Origin: Berberis thunbergii
Taxonomy: Eukaryota; Streptophyta; Magnoliopsida; Ranunculales; Berberidaceae
DNA: 64,000 bases
Assembly (NCBI GenBank): GCA_003290165.1
Contig: QNQO01000648.1
Location: 496,001 to 560,000, forward strand
Direction of reading: 5' to 3'
Shown: in pieces, positions 37,680-48,727 of the stretch
How the letters are laid out: the number at the start of each line of letters is the position of its first letter
Numbering within the stretch: position 1 is the first letter of the stretch
Position numbers and translations under genes: made by a program
Notes under the pieces: generated by a model
What the model saw: only the letters and a program-made list of their open reading frames with translations
Told to the model about the DNA's origin: nothing
Database searches by the model: none

Positions 37680-38070
37680 TCGACATCCTATTCTACAACA
37701 CATATCATAGTATGGACCTCAAAGAGGAGGAGCATGTGATTTACAGGACTACTCGCTGATTGGATTCAGCGAAAAGAAGTGTTTCCCGATTGGGAAGATA
37801 AGGTTAGCAATAGTGGCAGGAGACCCGCAACTGAGAAAGGTCTTGTTTCTTGACTTTTATGGTAGTAGACGCACCTTCTACCTACATCCTTATCTTGGGA
37901 AGACCATGGCTCCCCCAGATGGAAGTAGTAGTCTCCACCCTTTACCAGTGCGTTAAGTACACCGCTAACCACTCCGAAGGAACAATTCGTGGAGACCAAC
38001 CTACGGCATAAGGCTTCCATTACGCTGCACTGAAACAAATAGAATGCTTCTAGATCCAACTGAGTCATGC
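37680..38070 (+). pseudogene. Aspartic protease of element B, second part
   Basis: It continues from 28660: SLIGFSGEKCFPIGKIRLA-like, VAGDPQLRKV and ILGRPWLHQME, then TANHSEGTIRGDQP. The IxGRPWL motif is the conserved second half of plant gypsy proteases, before the linker to RT. Frames shift, and a stop follows DLKEE. The matching region in element C is 51937-52290. Nothing resembling RT follows. Confidence 0.75.
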
Positions 38071-39977
38071 GTAGCAGCCTGAACTAGTGCCAGGTCAAAT
38101 GATGGCAGAGAAGCATCACAACTTTCAGCCAAGCGAAATGGAGAGGCTGAGGCAAACATGAACACAACCCCGACCTTCCATCGGTGCGGAAATTAACCCC
38201 TTACAAGGTTTACTCTTCAGTAACCTCTATAACGCCAGCGAAGCCCAACAGTCCGCTGAGAATACCAACGATCCACAAGGGCCATCCGAATTCACATCAG
38301 AGTTAGGATCAATCTCTCTCCGTCAACAGTTAGTCTTTTTCAGTTGTTTATTTTCGTTTCCATAGTCAATGTAGAGTTTTGGTTCTTAAAAACTTATGTG
38401 ATTTGCAATCATTTAAGAAATAAAGAAAAATTTACGAAAATCTATTGATTACTGGAAAGATGTAACAACAAGCGCCTTGAGGTAAATACAAAAACTACAT
38501 ACTACAAGCATCTAAATCCAGTACGACATGAAATAAAAACTCGCTTAAACGATCCAACTACGTAAGGTATCCGAAGAAGGCCATGCAAGCTATCCGCAAG
38601 TGACAACAAAGATATTCAAATGGACTTTGCTTGACCCCTTCCCAAGATAAAGGACAAGGTGTCAGAGGGAATTGAAAGGACAGAGCGTCTGCTTGCTCCG
38701 TCGAATCACGCTAGGAAAGCGACCCGCCAACAGCAATGCGAACCTTACAACTGAGCTGACTTCCTCAAAAGGCATCCTACCCCCTTGAAGACTTCCTCAA
38801 ACAGTTTTCGAACTCCCAAATAGGATAGAAGAAGGTAGATGAGGATGGTCGCAAGTGACGAAACAGTCAATGTCTCACAGTGCTGCCAAGTAAGGACACT
38901 TTTCCCATGCGCGGTACCCAGGGTGACTGAGAGATACCACCCCCGGAAGCACCGTGCATCCACTAACACTTCAATCAACCATAAGTTAGCAAAGGGAACC
39001 ACATACACACAGACACAAGCGGCACGAAGTAAGACAAAGGCATCTCCCTTGGTAGAAAACCCATACTACTTTGCAATATAAGAAGAAATTATGAAATCTT
39101 AGCAGATCAACTACGTGCGTACCTAGAAAAAGTGACCACGCATAACAATGATTATGATCGTGCCTGATCAAATGTCAAAACATTTGAAGGCTCCTTTAAC
39201 CTTTTGAAAACCCAAAACATTTTCTTCAAGCAACAACATTACAAAAGATACAATTTGCGAAAGATAGTGCCTACAACGATTGAAGAACACCATAATATAG
39301 ACACGATGGTTCACCAAACGAGCACCCGAACATTAACTGTCAAGCATCGAATATTGTATGGGAAACAAGGAAACGATGGTTCTCGAGGAAACTGCGCAGA
39401 CCACATTCGTCCAATTAATGGCATTGCACGCAACCCCATTAATTGAGGTGGAGAAACCGATACTCAACCGTCTTGAAGCCTACGCCGTACATGTAGCGCA
39501 ACCGTGCATGAAACCCTAGATCTTCCTTTGCGGGCCCATAGGCTCGGCCCACTATTCAAAAGTATTCTGCTACTTGCTTAGAACGAGCACTAGAAATCCA
39601 AGTCAACTCTAACACACATATCGCACCTACGGATTTCTATTTGATTTAAGGTATATTTGTCCACACGACGCTAGTTGACAAGGGTTCGCACGCCCTCAAA
39701 CAAGCGGAACCTCTCTCCATCCAGGCAAGCTTAATCAGCCAAGGTTGATGATGACGACTTCTGGTACGTCACGACACCTAGTATGCGTGGATCTCGATGG
39801 TTTAGGAAGTGAAGGTCTAATCAGCGCTATCATGCCTGGTGACAATGACTCGCTAGGGATTGTTTCCCCCTTTGTGGTCAATGATCATTGAACCCAATCA
39901 GGTTAGCCTCGCCGATGACGACTGGCAACGAAAGCTTCTGATCAAAGCCCAAATCTTTAGCCTCCACTACGCGGGTG
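38070..39977. other. Element B 3' internal region, non-coding
   Basis: No protein motif was found. It aligns in patches with element C (52290-54200), for example GTTAGTC near 38325 and the ACTGAGAGATACCACCCCCGGAAGC block at 38926-38950, so it is a family feature rather than a foreign insert. Confidence 0.6.
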
Positions 39978-40640
39978 TAGATGGTTTAGAAGGTGGGAGC
40001 CTAGTCAGTCTCGAACTGATTTCGACGGCTCACCACAGGACCACTGCTTTTAAGCTTGGTTGCTGAATTACCAACCCTAGACTTATAGCCCCACTGCACG
40101 CGCGGTTGTAGATAGTTTAGAAGGTGGGAGCCTAGTCAGTCCGAACTGATTCTGATGGCTCGCCACAAGACCACTGTTTTTCAGTGTGCTGCCGAATTAC
40201 CAACCCTAGACTTGTAGTCCTCACTGCATGGGTGTAGATAGTTTAGAAGGTTTAAGCCAAGTTAGTCGCGAACTGATTCTGACGGCTCGCCATGAGACCA
40301 ATGCACTTCAGCGTGGCCGTCGAAAACCCCCAAATTTGTAACTTGATGCGCACGAGTGTAGATAATTTGGAAGGTGGGAGCCTAATCAGTCCCGAACTGA
40401 TTCTGACGACTTTCCACTGCTTTTCAGCCATGTCATCAAACCCCTTCATCTCCAACTTGTAGCCCCCACTGCGCAGGTATAGATGGTTCGAAAGATGGGA
40501 GACTATTCAGTCCTTGACTGATGTCGACGACTTGTCACATGACTACTGCTTTTCAACGTAGTCGCCAAATCCTTACTCTCTGAACTTGTAGTCTACATTG
40601 TTCGAACATAGATGGTTTTGAAGGTGGGAGCCCCAAGCAC
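39978..40640. repeat. Tandem array in element B, about six ~125-bp units
   Basis: Units start AGAT(G/A)GTTTAGAAGGTGGGAG, then CCTAGTCAGT, GAACTGATT(C)TGACGGCTCGCCAC, GACCACTGCTTTTCAG and AACTTGTAG, at about 39978, 40111, 40236, 40361, 40480 and 40609. Element C has only one clear unit (54393-54490), so copy number differs between relatives. Confidence 0.85.
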
Positions 40641-41367
40641 CTCGCCACGCAACTACTTCTCTCCTTCTAAACAACGGCCGCAAAGATGAATTTCAGCTGA
40701 GTCAATGTTTTCACACTCAAATGGACTGACATTCTATTTCAGCAAAGGCCACTTATGCCAACATATAAATCATTCGATTCGAGCCCAAATAAATGCTACA
40801 TAGTGTGTCAACCTCACGACACCCGACTCGGTACAAACGCTATGACGCGTATGCTCGGTTATTGCAACTCGCCCATAGTGGCAGCTGCAGCCAACCAATT
40901 AGACAAGTGAGGTAAGCCTCCAACATCTTACCTTGAGGACAAGACACATCTCGGGAACCCAACCCTCGACTAAACTGTCTGCAACATGCCCACTATCGGA
41001 CATGACTACACAACAATGACCTTGAGTCATTCGCAATGCAAGCGGTCAAACTCTCTGCTGCAGACAAACCACTCGACATCCTATTGATTCAACCAGCCTA
41101 TGCCAAAGCAAGACGACAAGGCGAAATGAAAAGCATACAATAGAGACAACGAGCACAAAACTGTTTTCATTAACAATCGAAACGAAAAGGGTACATGTAT
41201 ACAAAGTTTACTCCTTATCAGGAGAAGGTACAAAAACAAAAAAAATAAGCTTCATTGAGGAATGAGCAAGGGTCACATCCACACGCGCCATGACCTGAGC
41301 CCGAACCGCTCTCCTCGTCCGAGGACGCAAAAGCAACGAACAAGTCTACATATGACATCTTCTTATA

Positions 41368-43400
41368 TTGGCCAAGATCTCATTTTGGATGCTCCTCCTT
41401 CATCAAAGCAAGCAGTTCCAGCCTGCCATGTACGACATAGCGAAACTCGCACTTGACTTGTTCCTGCAAAATATCTTTTTCCCATGCCTTCATGTCGGCT
41501 TGTTCACGCTCCAGCTTGCCAATCTGCACGTCAACCTGAGACTGCTCTATAGCCAGACTACTCTTCACAACACTGAGCTCATGTTTTTCCAGTTCGAGCC
41601 GGTCCTCGTCATTCCTTGCATCTAGAGCGTTGAACTCCGCATCGACTTCTAGTTGTTATTTCTGAGAGGCCGAGTCAGCCTTTTTCAAAGCACTTTCTTC
41701 AATGAAAGATCGCAGTGCAACACTTTCCTCATCCGCAGCTTTCTGTGCGACCTCCAAATATTGGTGAGTCCGACCCAACTTCTGCTTGATTTTGTCTCTT
41801 TTAGATATCGCTTCTGCCAGATTATGCTCAAGGTCCTCTGAACGAGCCCTCCGAGTCGCAGCAGCCATGACAAATTGCTCCAGCCTCTTCTCCTCAGCCA
41901 GCTTTTATAGCCTTTAAATTTCATAAAGCGCGTCAAAATACAACGCCTGCATATGCGAGAAGACATGTTCCATGGTGTATGCTCTCTCATGAGCCGCCTC
42001 GACTTTTGTCCCAGCAATGACCACTTGGCTCAAATGAGACATAATCGACATAAGGTACTTTAAGCTCTTATCCATGTGCCACTCTAGCGTATCCTCCTTG
42101 GGTTTTGAAACATACTCCACGTCAACCTCTTGGTGCCAGACCAAAGTGTTCATCCTTATCAAGTCTGGTGCAAATAGGCTTATCCACGCTTCCAGATGAA
42201 GTTTTCCCGTATCAGGAATCACTTTGGTGCCGTCCTTCGTTGTCGCCAGTGCTCCCAGGCTTTCTTATGCAACTTTTCCCTTGTTATGAGTAGCCCCCTT
42301 TACAGCGAGACGGCTTAACAAGATCCGGAGGAAGGGGAGGAAGCGAATTATCTAAAGGGCCCTCCAACAACTCGAGTTGTGGCCTGGAACGAGACGGTGA
42401 ACAATGCGAACTATAAGAAACTTGGCTTGCGCCACCACAGCTACTATCAGACAACGCACCAATAGGACTATCAGATTCCACAACCTCATACTGATCTTCA
42501 CAGGAACCTTCTATTGAACAGTCTCGCGTGAATCAGTAGTGACAGAAGCCGCCATTGCAACCCGCATCAACCGCTCACTCAAAACTTCAGCCTGCACATC
42601 ACTAAGGTTCAACCTGTCTTCAACCTCGGCAAACTATAGGTAGTCTTTCTCCCAGCCTGATACATCAAATTTCGCCCCGATGGGCAGATCAGACTCGCAC
42701 TTTTTACTCGTTGGAGCGGGTTGTGTTGAAGACAACCCAGTTCTGATACGGGACCTCTTTGAACTCACAAAAGAGATAAGTGTCTCATACGGCTCCACCG
42801 TGTCGGCCAAAACATGAGTTTTGGCCTCAGCAATCTTCCTCTTCATAGAAAGAGCCCCATCTTCAAGCTTGACCCACAATGTTCAATAGAAAATGGGGGC
42901 TACATGCCAGTTGTCCCACAGCCCACTACGGATGAAGTTGGGGACGCATATGACATCCACCACGTTCCTCATTGACAAGCCATATAACGTCTCCATAGTG
43001 CTTTGCTCCTCTAGAGTAAGAGCAGTAAGGGGAAACCTTCCTTCCAAAAAAAACACGCACACAAGAAATGATTCGCACAATCAATGGCAGCGAAACCAGA
43101 AGGAAAATATGCACTTACGAAGTGGTTTGAATTGCCGCTCGAGAAAACGACCCTTGTACCAGAAGTACTTTGAATCTGCAGAGACTAAAATGCAATATTT
43201 CTGCCAGAACTTGAAGTCATCAAATAGTTCGCAAAGCAAGTCGGCAATGTCATCTTGCAGACAACGTTACTCTTCAGCCGATGAGAAGTCAGCAATTGGA
43301 TTACTCGCGGAGTCATGCAAACGACAACCTCCTTCTCTTTAATCAGAATGAGAAAGATAATCCTATATCCATTAGGCACCAACTGGGCCAGACAAGAATT
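41368..43400 (-). pseudogene. Antisense accessory ORF of element B (broken)
   Basis: A chain of minus-strand frames lies between the protease and the 3' LTR, opposite to gag-pro. Pieces include LEDGALSMKRKIAEAKTHVL, SSKRSRIRTGLSS, FAPDLIRMNTLVWHQEVDVE and SHLSQVVIAGTKVEAAHERA. The C-terminal half is Glu/Lys/Ala-rich and probably coiled coil (41868-41656). The same protein is readable at the same place in element C. Tat-lineage elements are known to carry such antisense ORFs (gene23 of Grande; aORFs in other plant families), of uncertain function. Here frameshifts and stops break it. Confidence 0.6.
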
Positions 43401-43887
43401 TCCAAATCACGTCTAGAGCAGGAAAATGCACTCCAGTTTTAAGCACCCCATGATGTAAGCATATGAACCCCGCCAGTGGCGTCTGGTCACCCTTCAGGAC
43501 AGACAATGGCAGGTCCTTGGGACCCCAAACTTTGTACGAATTTCAGCAAGGCCAGGCTCAGAAAGCAACATGCATTCAAAAAACTCTAGGCCCTTAGCCA
43601 AGGTTGCGTCGTCAAGAAGGTTTTGTTGAGCCATGAAGAAAACGAACAATCTTTCTAATCAAAAGATGAACATAGCAGTATCTTCAAAGGCAAAGAAAAT
43701 AGAGGAGTCAGACTCAGCACATCGGATGACCTAAATAGGGATTGGGTTCCCACCTCTTTTTCACTGAACCTACGCTCGTTCAATAAATGCAACACACGGC
43801 TCAAGCAACGATTCAGACTCAATCATCATGAGTGGCGAATTTTTTCAAGAGATGACTTAGCAAATCGATATGATGGCCCACTAACTC

Positions 43888-43899
43888 CGGGGGAGTAGC
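43888..43899 (+). promoter_or_regulatory. Candidate polypurine tract of element B
   Basis: CGGGGGAGTAGC lies directly before the LTR start TGATGATACACC. Element C has CTGGGGGTAGC in the same place. Confidence 0.5.
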
Positions 43900-44573
43900 T
43901 GATGATACACCAAAACGGTCACATCCTTGAGCCATACACATGCCATGATGATTTTGAGGAATTACGGGCCCCAGAGTTAGCTCAGCACTGATTCGGCCTA
44001 AGCAGTTCCAAGCCCACACAATGTAGTCCGCCAGACAGACCCAAACTCTTACAACCTATTAGGCACCTATGTCTCACAACTATCCTCAATACCCATAACC
44101 CTACTAAGACAAGTATCTCGAGGATCAGCTTTGAACATGCAATTATAGCAGCTCTCTACTTCCAACTAGGAAGAAAATACTAGAGTACATATCACACAGG
44201 GAAACTTCATCTTATAGAATAACCTCAGATAGGGAACTATCTCCTGTGTATCTAGGAGCACAGAGCTAACAAGGAACTTTCCTCCTATAGCACGACTCCT
44301 AATTAAATATTGATCTTTATGAAGATCTCCTTCCTAAACTACGCTACCGATAGCCTGGTCAAACCAGGATTCCTATTCTATAAATAAGACATAAGGTTGG
44401 TAAGCTAAGGTACACTACAAGTTCTTTGTTTACAACATTACACCTTCCTTAGATCCCTGTCTGACTTTAGCATCGGAGTGTCATTGGCCACCACAACAGT
44501 GGTCATGGCTCAAGTGCGTTACTTGTGCAGGTCAGCAAGACTAGGTCAAAGCAGGGAACGGAAAACGACTGCA
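43900..44573 (+). repeat. 3' LTR of element B
   Basis: The 674-bp repeat runs from TGATGATACACCAAAACG to ACTGCA. It matches the 5' LTR and the C-element LTR. TCAGA at 44574-44578 is the presumed right copy of the target duplication. Confidence 0.88.
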
Positions 44574-44708
44574 TCAGATTTGGTGAATCATATTTTTCGC
44601 CTATACCTTGATAAGTTTGTTATCATTTTCATTGATGAATTATGGTATATTCCCGAAATATGGAGGACCATTGAGAGAATTTGAAAATAGTAATGCAAAC
44701 CTTAAGAC
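44574..44708 (+). pseudogene. Reverse transcriptase of element A, continuation
   Basis: It opens SDLVNHIFRLYLDKFVIIFI, the strand leading to the catalytic (F/Y)xDD box. The GATGAATTATGG sequence has lost one base in the second Asp codon, and the frame then shifts to VYSRNMEDH, a stop, and ENLKIVMQTLR. About 11 codons (FGLTNAP region) between 26260 and this point are missing. The LINE cuts it at 44708. Confidence 0.85.
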
Positions 44709-44765
44709 TTTTTTTTTTTTGAAAGGCAAGCATGGGGTGTATATGGAAAGAAAAAGATTACAACA

Positions 44766-45300
44766 TTACATTCTCATATATTGTTTACCCCTTGCATCGT
44801 AAAAAATGATCTTCTTCAAGTCCTCCGCAAAAGAGCTAGGAACCACCTCAAAAAACTCCACATTAGGAAGCAGATTTGCCAGCTTGTCCGCGGCTCTATT
44901 CGTCTCACGAACAATGTGCTTAACTTTGCAGTATTCGAACAAGTTGAGCATCTCTTTGATTATTCTAGTAGTATGGGTCGCCTCCCATGGAGGGGCCTTG
45001 CTAGAATTGATATAGTTTACTGCATTGGCTGAGTCTATGCACATGATAACTCTTTGATGGTGCCCTCGGCTTGCCATATCCAGGCCCATTTGAACTCCCT
45101 GAAGTTCATGCAGAATTACAGATTGTCCCCTTTGTCCTGCTGCTGCTGCTAGGACATTGCCCTATGATCTCTAATAATTGCTCCATATCCTCCTCGATTT
45201 CCTTTCAATGTTCGTTCAGTATTAACCGTGATCCAACCTTGTTCAGGACGATCCCAGGTGTACCAAGTGCTGATCTTAATTTAGATGGTAATTGAGCTCT
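44766..45300 (-). pseudogene. LINE RNase H domain (frameshifted)
   Basis: GNRGGYGAIIRDHRAMS leads, after a frameshift at about 45165, to LAAAAGQRGQSVILHELQGV, QRVIMCIDSANAVNYI and VRETNRAADKLANLL. It has Glu in HELQG, Asp in CIDSAN and the C-terminal NRAAD, as in the plant RNase H_like family (RVT_3). The first catalytic Asp (normally NTDGS) is changed to NTERT. A C-terminal RNase H is characteristic of one clade of plant L1s. Confidence 0.75.
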
Positions 45301-45412
45301 AAATTCCATCTATTGAAGAAACTGCGAGTATGAGGATTGTCTTCCACTTTTGGATCCAGGACTAGAAGTCTTAATCTGACATCTCTGATTACCATTGTTG
45401 TTAGATCCAGAG

Positions 45413-46212
45413 CTACCCTCTTTTTTGATAAAAAATTCTTCTGTTTCTTTCCAGCCATATATGATATATCGTTGCATTAAACACAAGCTTCCTCGCAATA
45501 AAGGCTGTTCCAGACCTTGCAAATCTAAGACTGCACCACCTTAATTCTTCTGTCCAGCCAAGCGGTTGGTGGTTGTATCCCATGAAGTGTAACATATAAG
45601 ACCAGACCATGTCCGAGTAACCGTAGTAGAAGAAAAAATGTTCTTCATTCTCAGGATGCAGGTCACATAGGCAGCACTTGGAGCTGGTAATCTTCCTCCA
45701 TTGGAGCAACTTGTCCTGAGTTTTTAAACTCTTATTCATTGCTAGCCAGCCAATGAAGCTGTAACGAGGAATACGCCCTGTGAACCAAATAAGTTTCATC
45801 CAAGGGGGGGGGGGGTCGTTGCTTTACTTCTGAGAGCTTGGTACGCACTTTTGCTTATGAATTCCCTATCTGAGCCTCCCTTCCAGATAACTTCATCCTT
45901 AAAGTTGCAGTCTACCTCCACTGACTCGAGGTCCTCCCATATTTCAACAATTGAGTTTTTCAAGTCATCCCTTATAAACCATTTACCTCCTCTGATCAAT
46001 GCCTTGACCTTTGCTTTCTTATGGAGTAAAGAGTTATAAGTCATATGTTGAGGAAACCTATTCATCAGAATTCCTTTTGGATGCCACGGGTTTTTCCATA
46101 AAGATGTGTCGTTACCATCACCAATAGCATGGGTGATTAAAGTGTTGGCCTGATTTCTGCAATTGAGAATGTCGCGCCAACACCATGAGGCGTCTTTTGG
46201 GATCCCCATCAA
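45413..46212 (-). pseudogene. LINE zf-RVT region (zinc-binding domain after RT)
   Basis: It contains LMGIPKDASWCWRDILNCR, HAIGDGNDTSLWKNPWHPKG, IWFTGRIPRYSFIGWLAMN and a CCLCDLHPENEEHFFF zinc-binding stretch. A TAG at 46213-46215 separates it in frame from RT. A run of eleven C (45800-45810, minus strand) shifts the frame between the two halves. Confidence 0.8.
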
Positions 46213-47862
46213 CTAGAAATCCCTACCTTTGATCAGATTTTTCTTGGTCCATTGGACCCATAGTGTGTCCTTGTTCGATACAATATTCCATACGTACCTT
46301 GTCATGGCTGCCATGTTAGTTGTCTTGATGCATCTCACTCCTAGCCCTCCTTCATTATAAGGATGGTTGATTTTTCTCCAATTTACAAGAGGGACAGAAT
46401 GATATTTGTCTGATGCCGACCATAGGAAGTTTCTCATAATAGAAGTGATTTCCACCACTACTTCTTGAGGAAGAGTGTAGCAGGAACTCCAAAAAATATG
46501 CATGCTATTTAAAACAACCTTTATAATAGTGAGCCTACTAGCATAGGATAGGGATCGATTTTTCCAGGAGCTCACTCTCTTTCTGATCCTATCTATAAGA
46601 GGGAAGCAATCATGGTATGAAAGCCTGGTGGATATGAGGGGAAGCCCTAGATACCTCACTGGAAGCTCTGAAGTGTTGAATTGAAGAATATCACTGATAC
46701 GAAAAAGCTCTCCACTAGGAACTCCTGCTACAAATATGTTGCTTTTGTTGCAATTAATTGTGTGGCCCGTACATTTTTTGAACGTTCCCAGAACTTGGGC
46801 AAGAGCTGTTGGTGATTGGGGATCACCATGGAAGAATGCCATAAGATCATCCGCAAAGCTCAGGTGAGTAATGTGGGGGTCTCTACATTTGTGATGCAGT
46901 TTATAATTTCCTTGCAAAGCTTTCTCCTTCAATAGCAAATTAAAAAGTTCCATGATCAAAACGAAAAGGTATGGAGACATTGGGCAGCCTTGCCTGATAC
47001 CTCGCGTGGCCTTAATGAAACCTTTTGGTGAGCCATTCACTGCTATTGAGTATTTTGGAGTAGAGATGCACATGAATATCCAATTAATGAATTTTGGAGG
47101 GAACTGAAGTTTTTTCAAGATATGAGATATAGACTCCCATCTGATTGTGTCATATGCCTTGCGTAGATCTATTTTCGCTGCACATCTAGGAGGCCCTTGA
47201 TCTCTATGGTAATTCCTTACTAGCTCATGGGCAAGCATAATATTATCCTGAATGAGGCGACCTTTGATGAAAGCTGATTGGTTTGGACTAACCAGTCTTT
47301 GCACCACTGCTCGCATCATGTTCTTCATGATCTTTGTTAAACATTTATAAACAACATTGCAACACGAAATAGGCCTGAAATCATTGAGCGAGGTTGCATT
47401 AGTAATTTTTGGAATTAAAACTACACATGTTGCATTTACCTCCAGCACTATCTTTCCACTGTCAAAAAGGTTTCTGACTGCTTTGTAGAAGTCATCTCCA
47501 ATAATACGCCATGCTGACTTGAAGAAGAAGGAAGAAAAGCCATCCGGGCCTGGAGATTTGTCAGAGTCAATCATGGAAAGAGCTTCTGTAACTTCATTGC
47601 GAGTAACCAGTTTTGTAAGATCCTCGCTTTCCTCATCTGTGACCACTCTGTCAAAATTAATATCATCAATAATGCTGGCATCATATGGTTCAAGGTCACC
47701 TCCGAAGACTCCTTCAAAATGTCTCATGCACTCTGCTCCTATTGATTCAATGTCCTCAATTTTTTCCTGACTGGCAGTGTATAGAGAAAGAATCCTAATT
47801 TTTTTCTTGTGTTCCTTGATATAATCATGGACATACTTTACATTCTCATCCTCCATCTGCAT
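46213..47862 (-). pseudogene. LINE reverse transcriptase
   Basis: A 549-codon open frame holds the complete non-LTR RT domain. It has the SPGPDGFSSFFFK motif, VVLIPKI and NDFRPISCCNVVYKCLTKI, then NQSAFIKGRLIQDNIMLAHE, KIDLRKAYDTIRW, GIRQGCPMSPYLFVL and the catalytic LSFADDLMAFF, followed by YLGLPLIS and RSLSYASRLTIIKVVLNSM. It copies its own RNA at a nicked target site in active relatives. The catalytic FADD is intact. The frame ends at a stop before the zf-RVT domain. Confidence 0.93.
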
Positions 47863-47977
47863 GTGCTTTGCTTTGGCTTTCTGTTTAGCTTATGATTCTT
47901 CCTCTCTAGCTGCTGTAAACGTAATTTTTAATGGCTTTTCTTTCCTGTATCACTAGCTCAGCGTTCATAGGTTGTTG

Positions 47978-48720
47978 TTAGATAGCCAATTGTGTTTGTT
48001 CCATATACTGTTTGGTTGTTAGAACATTTGAACTGGGATTTAAGAATCTATTTTTGCGCCACCCAATAAGCTGGTGTTTCACTCTTTTAAGCTTTTGGAT
48101 CAAACAGTACATTGCATTTCCTATGACATGTTCTCTCCAAGCCTGTTCAACCACTGACATATACCCTGGTTCATGGACCCAATAATTGTAGAATTTGAAC
48201 GGGATCGGACCTGCATTCTGATGATCATAGGTTGAGAGAACCACTGGGGAGTGGTCAGAGATACCTGCTGTTAGGAAGTCTGCTTCTGAGTCCGGTATAT
48301 TGGTAATCCATTCTTTATTCACCATGGCTCTGTCCAGTTTGGACATGATCCTTTTCAAACCTACTTGTTTATTGCACCAAGTTAAAAAAACCCTTTGAAC
48401 TTGCAATCATACAACTGAGTCTTTTGAACACAGTTCAATAAGTCCAGAAAATGAAAAGGTCTGATTTCATCACCACCAACTCTTTCTTGAAAAACTTAGA
48501 ATGGAATTGTAGTCGCCTATAACTGCCCAAGGAGTTTTGATAGTGCTGCCCATATTTTGAATCTCCTTCTACAGTCTCTTCCGTTCCATGTAATTGGTTT
48601 TACCATAAATAAAACTCAGAATGCATTTGTATCCATTAGGCCATATAGTTTCCACAGTTAAGGATTGATCCAAACGAGCTTTTATATTGACAGTTACTGC
48701 TTGAGCATCCCACGCTACCC
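47978..48720 (-). pseudogene. LINE endonuclease domain (C-terminal half)
   Basis: It includes WVAWDAQAVTVNIKARLDQS, then FIYGKTNYMERKRL, TPWAVIGDYNSIL and, in the open frame, IMSKLDRAMVNKEWI and FLTAGISDHSPVVL, the conserved SDHxP motif of AP-like endonucleases. Stops near 48415 and 48573 break it. The N-terminal WNCRG motif is absent because the domain is truncated at the palindrome. Confidence 0.82.
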
Positions 48721-48727
48721 ATAGGAT

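Larger units (their letters stand above)
26262..44573 (+). mobile_element. Element B: Tat-like non-autonomous Ty3/gypsy LTR element, interrupted by CACTA-3
   Basis: LTRs lie at 26262-26883 and 43900-44573. The primer site GGCGCCATCCGTGGG, gag and protease follow the 5' LTR. After the protease there is no RT, RNase H or integrase. Instead there is a long 3' region with a ~125-bp tandem array and an antisense ORF, an architecture known from Tat-lineage elements such as Grande and Ogre relatives. B sits inside the RT of element A, but the left junction has lost both A sequence and the first 28 bp of the LTR. Excluding CACTA-3 it spans about 9.3 kb. Many in-frame stops show that it is dead. Confidence 0.85.
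44709..48727 (-). mobile_element. L1-type LINE, 5'-truncated, with C-terminal RNase H
   Basis: The poly(A) tail appears as the T-run 44709-44720, so the element reads on the minus strand. From 5' to 3' it has the back half of the AP-like endonuclease, RT, zf-RVT and RNase H. ORF1 and the front of the endonuclease are missing; the left edge meets the palindrome at 48728. It lies inside the RT of element A. Confidence 0.9.
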
